From NCBI GenBank assembly GCA_022559985.1, contig JAFJTR010000073.1, positions 86,907 to 150,906 of the forward strand: a stretch of DNA of 64,000 nucleotides, written 5' to 3'. Below the pieces are notes generated by a model. That model was not told the DNA's origin. It saw nothing but the letters and a program-made list of their open reading frames with translations, and ran no database searches. Both the position numbers and the translations under genes were made by a program. Shown here piece by piece: positions 55,974 to 64,000 of this stretch. The stretch comes from Parastagonospora avenae f. sp. tritici 18332-5 (taxonomy: Eukaryota; Ascomycota; Dothideomycetes; Pleosporales; Phaeosphaeriaceae). Each line of letters opens with the position of its first letter. Position 1 is the first letter of the stretch.

Positions 55974-56410
55974 TCCTCTTGCAGTACTCTGAACTCGCAG
56001 TTCCGACTTCGCAGCCTTCTAGACCATCGGTTGTCTGAAATATAAGATCTACAATTACTTGTTGTCGGTGAAGACACGGTATGCGACAACCACGAAGCTG
56101 CCAGCGAAGGAAATGACTGGTTCTCGTTACCGAGATTTTGTGCAAACAAGCATCTCTTGCTCAGTGTTGTTCTCAGAGTTGGCATTTTCGGCTCGAATGC
56201 AAGATGAAAAAGATTGTTGATGTCTGGAATCAAGAGTCAAAGCGGTAAATCGAAGTTGAAGAACATTCTATTGATGTACGGCGCCTTGAACTTTCCCTTC
56301 CCAGCCTTCAGATATCGATCGGCATACCAAAAGGCTAGGTAAACGACCCCGTGCCATCGTAGCCTCCAGGCTCTCCCTCATCTTCCCGTCAAATCGAATC
56401 CATCAGTCTT
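55974..56410. other. Intergenic region
   Basis: About 440 bp between the MITE-like element and the end of the 99-aa gene. Small minus-strand frames here are not supported as genes. Confidence 0.4.
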
Positions 56411-56789
56411 TTAGATGTTGATGCTGTTGGACAACGCATCCTTGATCTGCTGCGGCGTCCAGGATCCATCCGTGGGGACCAAGACGTGTGCAACAGTTCT
56501 CGGTGCAGCTTTCTTAAGCGAAGTGATGCGGGTCTGGTTGTTGATCTGCACCTGCAGATTGTAGTGCGAGCTTCCGCTGGTCAACTGAGAACTCGTTAGT
56601 CAGGACGCCCGAAATGATAAAAATGAGCAGATGCATGCTCGCTCTCAATAAAAGGAAACATACACCCTGCATGTCCAGGCGGAAGTCTTGGTCTTTGGCG
56701 ATCGTTGTAGCTTGACTAGGGAAGCCGGAGAGCTTGCTGTCCGAGATGTCGTCGATGAAAGCTGCTACGTATTTCGTGTTCTTTCCCAT
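56411..56789 (-). CDS. Small hypothetical protein (99 aa, two exons)
   Basis: Exon 1 56789-56664 and exon 2 56584-56411 are joined across a 79-nt intron (GTATGT donor, TTCTCAG acceptor); 300 nt in frame including the stop. The product MGKNTKYVAAFIDDISDSKL... is a compact cytosolic-looking protein: an acidic N-terminal half, a strand-rich middle (SSHYNLQVQINNQTRITSL), and a C-terminal VLVPTDGSWTPQQIKDALSN. No signal peptide, no Cys and no known motif. Splice signals and the natural reading through the join support a real gene. Function unknown. Confidence 0.7.
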
Positions 56790-57787
56790 GATTTCGAGTT
56801 GTTTGGGGGTGTGTAGAGATGGAAGTTGATGTTTGGAATGTAATTTGAAGAGCTGTGTTTGTGAGTTGCTATACTGAGCGGTGCATCACGCGGTACTTAT
56901 ACCACCATTCGAGCACAATTAGGAAGCTGATTATAACCACTTCACGCCCCCCTGCGACGCAGAAGCTTGTCGAGAGCTACAAGGGCGGAGTGAGTTCATG
57001 CATTGAGACGTGTATCAAACAGTTGTGCGTAATGATAATTGCTCACCGGAAGAGCATGACAACAGTGAATGCTTGTCCTGGTCCTAACCTTGCCATCCGT
57101 TCATGTCTACAACTGCCAGCATGTTTACTCGTACCATTGTCTCATCATCTGCATCTTCCCGGTGGGGACCTAGAGTGCCGATCGAGGTGTTCGAGAGCGT
57201 GTAAGTATGCACAGTTCGCTTCAATTCGGCTCATAATCGGCAGTTTAACTCTATTGTATATGTTATAGAAGGCTGTAGTTGTGAACAGACGTGGAGAATC
57301 TGACCGTGACCAATGGTGAAGGAGAAGAAACTTGCCGAGAATTAAAGCGAGTAGTAAATGTGAGACGAAAGCAGCTCGTTCAAGATGGCTTTCCAACCCT
57401 AGCTATAGGTTGTTTACCACTCTTGTCACGTGTATCCTGACTGAGCTCAGAGGAATAAGACCGTGATAGGTCGGCAGGGAAGACATGCCCTGAACTACAT
57501 ACAAATTGAGAGACACCTAGCACGTCAGCTCCTCCGCCTCGGCCTATACTATTCGGACCGTGAGATGCAGGTGTAGCCGTCAGCAGCGTGCGAGCTAAGT
57601 GGGCACAGTGCACTCCCATGGTCGAACCACTAGCGCTCTTTCGGCGACAAGGATTAGTTAGCGTTTGGGTTTCAACTTCCAACCTCCACTCGACACCCAA
57701 TCGGTTGAAATTCACGTCTTGTCCTTGTCACGTGCAACAGCACTATTGCTTCAGTCATGGGGTGCACTGTCGTATTCTTGAAAAGAA
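56790..57787. other. Intergenic region, about 1 kb
   Basis: No supported gene on either strand; contains the upstream region of the 99-aa gene and the 3' flank of the APH-like gene. Confidence 0.4.
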
Positions 57788-59053
57788 CTACTCAATCATT
57801 TTGGCGGCCAGACTCTCTACTTTGCCTTGCTTGAATGCGTCTAGCCACTGGCTCACGGCTTTGAACTGCCAGTTGTTGTCGCAGTTGTGAATAGCTTGCT
57901 CAAAGTCGGATTGGAGGGTACTGGACTCCATGGTGGCGACCCAGCTCGCGTTCGACTTCGCCATCTCTTGTTTGAACAACTTGCGGAGCTCGGTCTGTTC
58001 ATACTCGAGCAAATGCTCCCAGTAAAGGCTATTAATTCCCTCGTTATCAAGAGCATCAGGCTCTTGCTCCTCATCATCGTCATCTGGCCCATACTGGTCT
58101 CGCTCGGGTTTTGTGTCTCTTGTCCGCCCTTCTAGAAGCTGCGGAAATTGGCACGCGCGCCACAAAGGTACCGTCGACACACACTCCCAGTCGATAATGG
58201 CAGCCAACTTCCCAGTTTCATCGACCATAATGTTCTGCATGGATAGATCGTCATGGAAAAGAACGTTTTGCTCACTGGCTGCTTCCGGTGGGAAGACCTT
58301 TGGCAGCTGCTCTGCCAAATCCTCTGCCAACTTGATCGAAAATTCGGCGTCTTCGATGTCGTCTTCATCATCTGAAGTTTCCAGTATACGCTGCTGATCC
58401 CCCAAAGCGAAAGTGAGCCGAGTCTTGAGCCATTCGTAGCTTGTCTTGAAAGGCCCTCGGGGCACGTCGTGCTTGAGATGGTCTCCCCAGAAGAACACTA
58501 GCGAGACGACGGGTCCCAGCTCAAAGGAAGCCGATTCTTTGACTAGTGGGAAGAGATTGCCAATCTTTGGGAATGGCTTCTCGTACAGCTGCGCGTGATA
58601 ATGCGCCAACTGTCGCACGATAGTCTGCTTCGCTTCCCACGAAATTTTCCTCCACTGCTTCCTGAGCGTCGTGCCTGACACCATCTCCATCATGATCCAT
58701 TCGAAGCCCAGCTCGTTCTTGTTACTTGCGTCGAAGGCTAAGATACGTGGCACCGGCATGTCAGTCTCTTGGCGGACAAAGTTGATGGTCGCGACCTCGC
58801 TATGCGTCTTGAGGCGTGGATACACAGGAAGAGCAACGCGCATGAGACATGATCGGCCAGCTGCAGTGACCTTGTAGAGCTTGTTGAACGCTCCTTGAGC
58901 GTGGAAGCTGACATCGGTATGGACTTGTTCGTGAAGATCCAGGTGCTTGCGTGCGATTTGTGCAATGATTTTGACATCCGGCTCCTGGGTCCAGCGTGGC
59001 TCTAGGCCAAAAGCCGCAGACACCCACTCCAATCCATTCTGATATGACACCAT
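57788..59053 (-). CDS. Aminoglycoside phosphotransferase (APH)-fold protein
   Basis: Intronless, 421 aa from the ATG at 59053 (MVSYQNGLEWVSAAFG). Protein-kinase-like fold: a nucleotide-binding N-lobe with FHAQGAFNKLYKV (glycine-loop equivalent) and RSCLMRVALPV (Lys position replaced by Arg in this reading), the hinge WIMMEMVSGTTL, then the catalytic loop HDDLSMQNIMVD near 266 and the metal-binding IIDWE near 285. The Brenner-type HxDxxxxN is intact. Fungal genomes hold many such genes with unknown substrates; antibiotic resistance should not be assumed. Unusual acidic inserts (ETSDDEDDIEDAEF, GPDDDDEEQEPDAL) break up the C-lobe. Confidence 0.88.
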   Translation of the reverse strand: MVSYQNGLEWVSAAFGLEPRWTQEPDVKIIAQIARKHLDLHEQVHTDVSFHAQGAFNKLYKVTAAGRSCLMRVALPVYPRLKTHSEVATINFVRQETDMPVPRILAFDASNKNELGFEWIMMEMVSGTTLRKQWRKISWEAKQTIVRQLAHYHAQLYEKPFPKIGNLFPLVKESASFELGPVVSLVFFWGDHLKHDVPRGPFKTSYEWLKTRLTFALGDQQRILETSDDEDDIEDAEFSIKLAEDLAEQLPKVFPPEAASEQNVLFHDDLSMQNIMVDETGKLAAIIDWECVSTVPLWRACQFPQLLEGRTRDTKPERDQYGPDDDDEEQEPDALDNEGINSLYWEHLLEYEQTELRKLFKQEMAKSNASWVATMESSTLQSDFEQAIHNCDNNWQFKAVSQWLDAFKQGKVESLAAKMIE

Positions 59054-59411
59054 GTTGTGTGAAGTCTTCAAGGTCCGCTACTCCTCTAACAAAGGTGGCG
59101 TGATTGTTTGCGCACTTTTTGAATGGTTTTAGTAGTGGAAATTGGGCTATGAAAAAGCATAAATTCCTGCCAGGTTCAAATCTCGAGGTCCGAACCTTGC
59201 TGCCACTATAAGTCGCGTCATGTTGTTGGCATGCAGGAGAGAATGTCATGCCTGTATCAAATTAAGCACCCCGCTAGCGTCGCCAAGCGGCCGTCTAGCG
59301 CCGAGTTACTTGACCCGACTCTCACCGGACGCGACCTGGTCGAAGAAGCAAGCATGCGACCGCATTGAACCTTCCGCCGCCCATTTGGGCACTCTGTATA
59401 CACTCCACACA
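59054..59411. promoter_or_regulatory. Divergent promoter between the APH-like and Rho-like genes
   Basis: About 360 bp between two start codons pointing apart. No specific site recognised. Confidence 0.4.
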
Positions 59412-60142
59412 ATGAGCTACGCGCCGGTTGCTCCAGAAATCACGGTCTTTCTTCTCGGAGATGCCGAGGTCGGCAAATCAACCTTCTTATCGTGAGCCCC
59501 TTCCCCACAGTCATGTTCAAATATGGCACTAGCGACTACGCATACATACCATGTTCAACGAGGCAGCTTTTGATTGTTGCTTACCTATATAGACGCCTAA
59601 GCCTCGGTGTAAGACCTCAGAACGACGATCTACCACCATATGAGCTTCCAAAGCTTCGCGATAGCGACCAGCCCTACGCTTTCGACATTACCCTCTACGG
59701 ACGACCGTACAGGCTTCAGTTCTACGACACAGCATCGCCAACGAACTACACCTTGCTGCATCCGTCCTTTGTGATACTCTGCTATGACATCTCCTCTCGG
59801 GCCTCTCTGCACTCGCTAGCCACCAACTGGCTGCCCATCGTGAATAAGCACTTCAATTATGACGAAAATCTACCCTTCATGGTCTTGGGCCTGAAGAGGG
59901 ACCTCCGCAAACAATGGACGCTAGAAGAAGTGGGACCGGACCAGACAGGCAAAGGTGCGAGTGTGATGCCCCCAGAGGGAGTGCAAACAGCACAGCGCAT
60001 GCTCTGCGATATGTACGCCGAGTGCAGTGCGCTCACCGGCGAGCTGTGTCGCGAAGTCCTGGAAGATGTAGCGAAGACGTGCGCGAAGACCACAACTACG
60101 ACCGGGGCGAAGGGCAATCATGATGCATGCGCCGTTATGTAG
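59412..60142 (+). CDS. Rho-like small GTPase with non-canonical G3 and a CaaX end
   Basis: Exon 1 59412-59491, intron of 101 nt (GTGAGC..TATAG), exon 2 59593-60142; 209 aa. P-loop G1 is GDAEVGKST (16-24). G3 reads DTASP (72-76) where Ras/Rho proteins have DTAGQ, so the catalytic Gln is absent. G4 is GLKRDLR (126-132), as in several fungal Rho proteins; G5 is ECSALTG (170-176), the Rho form. The C-terminus CAVM is a CaaX box with Met at the end, suggesting farnesylation and membrane attachment. Loss of the Gln predicts slow GTP hydrolysis. The switch I region (VRPQNDDLPPYELPKL) is also divergent. Likely a divergent Rho-family paralogue, not one of the core Rho1-4/Cdc42 set. Confidence 0.85.
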
Positions 60143-61225
60143 CTTGTGGCTTGCATGAAGGCAAGAGGCTTAGAATATGTCTGGACGCAACTGCATCAAA
60201 AAAAGCCGATGCGGAGCCATCCACGCGAAAGCTATTTCGTTCTCGCGACTGCTAGCAGCGGTCCAGCACATGTCGTGCGATCAAGATCGTCAATATGGAC
60301 CATGCCTTTAACTTGGGAGATAATAGGTCGAGTGCGGCTTTCCTATCGCTTGAGCCTTCGGCGTTTGGCGACGCCTCAGGTCTATTTGATGGTTCGATGC
60401 GATGCTCATGCTGACAGGAATCTCGGTCACAAATTTGATGACAACAAGTGCCTGGCCCTACTAGAAAGAGCACCAACAGCATAACCAGCAAAATCTGCTT
60501 TGAGCTTTGACACCTCCGAGTGGCTTCTCAGAGTGCTAGTCGACCATTGAATCAGTTGGGCGTCGCATAAAAAGGTTCAAAGTCCCGTGATGGTCGTCGT
60601 CGTTTGTGGCGTACGAATTGTGCAAATTCATGTAATTTAGCCACCTTCGAAAATATCTTCGACCATGCTCAGTCTATATAGCCATTCTTAAAACCACATC
60701 GCACCATTTCCACGTTGGCGCCTTACCAAACGCCATTCCCGAGTAGCCCGGACATCGCACAGCTGCTTCATCGGACTGCTCGATCTCGAACCCCGAAAGT
60801 GGTTAGCGCTATGTCATCCCCGATGTCCGCCACGTCCGTCATGGAGTGCTGTCCGTTGAAACACGACTACGGAAGATCGCTAGCACAATGATCGGACTTT
60901 TTCTCAGTGATCTTGGTTTCAGGCTTTGCACGAGCGAGCGCAACGGTGAGGAGTCCTCATGTCCAAAGTGCGCTACCGTCAATTCCGGGAACTCGTGAGC
61001 CACAAGTCACCTGTTGTTGTGCAACCATGCAAGATCTCGGGGGAGATTCAATATCGCCATATACAGCTGTACTCTGAATGTATAAGAACAGACTCCAGTA
61101 TGGCAAAGTAACATCATCAACAGCCAACAATCACTTCAGCAACAGACAGTCAATTCACAGCCATCCTTCCCCTCACACTTCAGCAATCTCTCCCAGCCTC
61201 CAATATCCAAGACCGTGTTGCGAAG
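60143..61225. other. Intergenic region, about 1.1 kb
   Basis: No supported coding segment. The last 200 bp, with CT-rich and TATACA/TATAAG-type strings near 61058-61083, are the likely promoter and leader of the kexin-type precursor gene. Confidence 0.4.
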
Positions 61226-61873
61226 ATGCAGTTCACCGTCCTTGCCATCACCAGCCTTCTCGGCCTCACTCTCGCAACACCCAACGCACCCAGCCTCCTC
61301 AACAAGCGCGACAAATTCGACAAGTGCTCTGTCTTTGGCAGCAACTGCGCCACTCAAGACCAACGCTTCTGCGATCCCGATACCGGCAAGATCTCAGTGT
61401 GCCACGCCTTCGGCGACGACTGCTGGGTGCGCTACACCATGGACTCGTGCGCCTCCAAGCGCGAGGCCGAGCCAGTTGTCGCCGCGGTGCCTGAGATCGA
61501 GAAGCGTGACAAGTTCAACAAGTGCTCCGTCTTCGGTTCTGTCTGCGACGTCGACCGCAACGAGTTCTGCGACTCCAGCACGGGCAAGATGAGCGTATGT
61601 CACCAGATTGGCTGGGGCAGCGGCGAGTGCTGGATCAGGTATACGATGGACGCCTGCCCGGCGAAGCGCGAGGCGGCGCCTGAGCCAGAGGCCGTTGTGG
61701 AAAAGCGCGAGCCTGTTGAGAAGCGCGATCTCTTCAACAAGTGCTCTGCTTTTGGTGCGGACTGCGCGGTCGACGATAATGTGTTCTGCAAGAATGGACG
61801 CAAGAGCATTTGCCACCAGGTTGGGTGGGGAACTGAGGATTGCTGGATTCAGTACACTGCTCAGGCTTGCTAG
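61226..61873 (+). CDS. Secreted kexin-processed precursor with three six-cysteine repeats
   Basis: Intronless, 215 aa. A signal peptide (MQFTVLAITSLLGLTLA) leads to KR at 27-28. Three tandem modules follow: 29-75, 95-144 and 168-215. Each starts DKF/DLF and holds six Cys in the same spacing (34, 41, 49, 59, 66, 75; 100, 107, 115, 125, 135, 144; 173, 180, 188, 196, 206, 215). Shared strings are CSVFG, FC, VCH/ICH and CW-RYTMD. The modules are separated by acidic spacers bounded by KR at 78-79, 93-94, 147-148, 160-161 and 166-167. The first spacer begins KREAEP and the second KREAAPEP, like the KREAEA spacers of yeast alpha-factor that are cut by Kex2 then trimmed by Ste13. The product should be three disulfide-rich peptides of 47-50 residues. 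Their role (effector, antimicrobial, signal) is unknown. Confidence 0.9.
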   Translation: MQFTVLAITSLLGLTLATPNAPSLLNKRDKFDKCSVFGSNCATQDQRFCDPDTGKISVCHAFGDDCWVRYTMDSCASKREAEPVVAAVPEIEKRDKFNKCSVFGSVCDVDRNEFCDSSTGKMSVCHQIGWGSGECWIRYTMDACPAKREAAPEPEAVVEKREPVEKRDLFNKCSAFGADCAVDDNVFCKNGRKSICHQVGWGTEDCWIQYTAQAC

Positions 61874-62711
61874 GCAGTGAGATAGCTGGAGATGGGGCTG
61901 TTGGCCCAGTGGGCGAGATGGGAACATCGAGAGGATAGGATGAGCTGGCTCAGTACGCAGGTTCATGTCACCTGTGAATTTCCGGTTTTTTTGGCATTTC
62001 TGTAACATTCCGTTAGTCCTCGTTGCACATAGCTTCACCTTAGAAATTCCTTTGCCCTGAACCCCCTCATGAATATATATCTCTTTCTACCAGCTTTCGG
62101 TCCTTTTATTTGTTCCACAAATGATGAATCAAGCCGCCTAGGCGTGTGTCGCATCGTTTGGACGTGGCCAAAGTAGAGCCAGAGGCATAGAAGATGAATG
62201 TATTATACTACATAGCTTCTACCGGTGTCTTATAACGCCGTATAAGGCTCTCAATTGTTCTGATTGAGTCAGAAAGCACTGATGAGATCCGATGTTTGCT
62301 AATCTTGGTCTCCATTCCTTCTCATGTTCACCAATGATCTACACTGAGCTCCAGTTTGGTCCACAATATCTGTCAACTTGTACACTCGCTGTACGCGATA
62401 GCGCTCCGTGTGAAAGTTCCGCGCAGTCTTATCTCGAAAGACAGCCGAGGATCTCTAGTCTTCCGTATTCTGGGAAGAACGTCTCAGTGGATGAGGGTGC
62501 TGCCTATATACCTGGACTACATGAGCGGCCAAGTGGCCTCCGAGGCCGATCTTGTTCAGCCATGTAACCTTCATCGGTGTCAACATTACAGGCCCAAATG
62601 GATATGTGGTTGACGGAAAGACTAATATACTGTTAGTTCTAGTTGTACGAATTGGCATTTTCCGCATGATCACTTGACAAGCAAACACATCCACTTACTT
62701 TTCCTCGCCAT
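61874..62711. other. Intergenic region
   Basis: About 840 bp of converging 3' flanks; no gene or repeat recognised. Confidence 0.4.
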
Positions 62712-63446
62712 CTAGGCTTCCGCATACCCATCCTTAACCTCAAAGGCTACGACTGGAAGGAAATGCATCGACTCCGGCAGGAGACGAAGACGCTGAATCT
62801 TCTCATCCAAGGCTTTGCTCCAGGTTGGGTTGTCTCGAATGTTGAGCACACCGCCGATGTCAGTCCAGTTGGACGTATTGAACTCGAGCTGTAGATTGGG
62901 AGTGCGCTGAGCAGCTCTCATTATGGCTAATAGATCAGTCTCTTCGGTGTCGTACACAAGACGTCCAAGTCGTCCATTCTCATCCGGTATACGGAATTTC
63001 ATGCGATACTCTACGCAGGTCTTACCCAGAGGCAGTACCAACAGTGTCCCGGAGCCATCCTTGTCGGTGCAGCATGCGCGCAGAGATTGGAAGGAGCATA
63101 CAACTCGGGCGTGGGACTTGTAGATGGGCAGGTACTCGTAGCGTATTAGGCGACAGGTCTGCGTCAGTGCGAAGCCTTGACATAGGCGTGCTGGTGAAAT
63201 GGTGTGTGTCTGCGGCCCAGCATGTGGGCGGTAGTGGAGAGCGGGTGGGTTGGGATCATCATCGTGGGCGACGTGGTCGTAGACCCAGTTACGGAGCTCT
63301 GAAACGCACATCGTCAGTATGGTACCTCAACACTGCATCCTGAACTTACCAGCGGGTAGATCGAGAAAGCCGAGTTTCGAGTTGCTGAGCTGCTCGGGAA
63401 CTATAGTGTGAGATTTCTTCGCCCGCTTGGCCGGCCTCCCTGGCAT
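62712..63446 (-). CDS. Short F-box-like protein (227 aa, two exons)
   Basis: Exon 1 63446-63350 and exon 2 63298-62712 join through a 51-nt intron (GTAAGT..TTTCAG) that rebuilds GFLDLPAELRNWVYDHV, the opening of an F-box-like motif common in fungal proteins. The N-terminus MPGRPAKRAKKS is a basic, nuclear-type leader. FALTQTCRLIRYEYLPIYK continues the pattern found in many small Dothideomycete proteins of unknown function. The second half (NLQLEFNTSNWTDIGG) has no known motif. It may be a ubiquitin-ligase adaptor or a family member without that role. Splice sites and frame are consistent. Confidence 0.8.
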
Positions 63447-63909
63447 CTTGCTTGATCACTTTGAGATCTGGCAGAAGAGTGTACTGTTGTATCCAGTTGA
63501 GGGTCGATCGAGGATCGAGGGCGAGCTCTTGAAACACAAGAGGGTTGAGCAGGTGTGGTGAGCAGCTAAACCAAGCAAGCTTATCTTGGTCTTGGTCGAG
63601 GTTAAGCGTGAGAAGTGTACCCTTGGCGCGCACTAGTATACACACAGGCAGGTAAGCAGCTAGGTTGCCCAAGTGGTGTGAGATGATTCATTCACAACTG
63701 CGACAGCGAATCATTGTCCAGTCTCTGATTCTCCTATCCGTTCGGGAAACGGGGGCGCCTCGCAAGCATTCTCGAGTCCCTTCCTCAAATTCCGTGTTGA
63801 AGAAGACCGTATCACTGGCATAACGATTGGATCCGCGTGAAATGCACTCTCGATTTTTACGTGTGAGAATGTGAAGGTCACAGCCCGCATTCGTATGTGA
63901 GCTAAACTT

Positions 63910-63915
63910 CCCCCC

Positions 63916-63976
<61 letters not shown>

Positions 63977-63996
63977 CCCCCCCCCCTCCCCCCCCC
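63910..63996. repeat. Near-pure poly-C tract
   Basis: About 87 bases of C with only three T interruptions (63916, 63974, 63987); the longest uninterrupted run is 57 C (63917-63973). It could be a genuine homopolymer, but runs of this size are often assembly or sequencing artefacts, for example next to a gap or contig end. Confidence 0.9.
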
Positions 63997-64000
63997 ACTC

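Noticed and set aside
57380..57715. 111-codon minus-strand frame
   Set aside because: Low-complexity Gly/Ser/Arg composition, no splice or family support.
63711..63998. Glycine-rich minus-strand frame
   Set aside because: Produced by reading the complement of the poly-C tract; the remainder shows no coding character.

Overview
This window is nuclear DNA from a filamentous ascomycete. Genes are split by short introns (about 44-100 nt) with GT..AG ends and CTAAC/CTGAC-like branch sites. There are no operons. The set includes a fused pentafunctional AROM gene, a HET-domain gene, a Spo14-type phospholipase D and kexin-type secreted precursors. The small conserved proteins look most like Dothideomycetes (Pleosporales-like); that class call is an inference of moderate to low confidence.

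Layout, left to right. A truncated MFS exporter (minus) diverges from a giant six-exon gene encoding a DUF6606/DUF3638/DUF3645 protein of 3,160 aa. Next come a possible unmodelled multi-exon gene (12.3-13.1 kb), an intronless 1,878-aa phospholipase D (minus) and a divergent alpha/beta hydrolase. A disordered nuclear-type protein follows, then a five-exon 76-aa cysteine-rich membrane protein and two more small conserved proteins. From 27 to 34 kb there are two allantoate-permease-type MFS transporters flanking an F-box-like gene. At 34.6-36.1 kb lie two weakly characterised genes, one with a BH1-like motif. The centre carries the AROM gene (36.8-41.6 kb), a probable frameshifted acidic-tail gene, a Ser/Thr-Pro-rich disordered protein and NADP isocitrate dehydrogenase with a mitochondrial leader and an internal second start.

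The right third is more accessory in character. It holds a secreted proline-rich protein, an AT-rich relic, a small conserved protein, an M14 zinc carboxypeptidase, a HET-domain protein, a MITE-like element with terminal inverted repeats plus a truncated copy 8 kb away, a 99-aa protein, an APH-fold kinase-like protein, a Rho-like GTPase with altered G3 motif and a CaaX end, a three-repeat kexin-processed cysteine-rich precursor, and a short F-box-like protein. The window ends in an almost pure poly-C tract that may be an assembly artefact.

Most genes act independently. AROM (shikimate pathway) and NADP-IDH (NADPH and 2-oxoglutarate supply) are core metabolism; PLD and the Rho-like protein are membrane signalling; the transporters, peptidase and secreted proteins concern nutrient uptake and the outside of the cell; the HET protein belongs to a family linked to allorecognition. 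The most unusual locus is the precursor at 61226-61873, which has an alpha-factor-like design (signal peptide, KR sites, KREA-type spacers) but releases six-cysteine modules.
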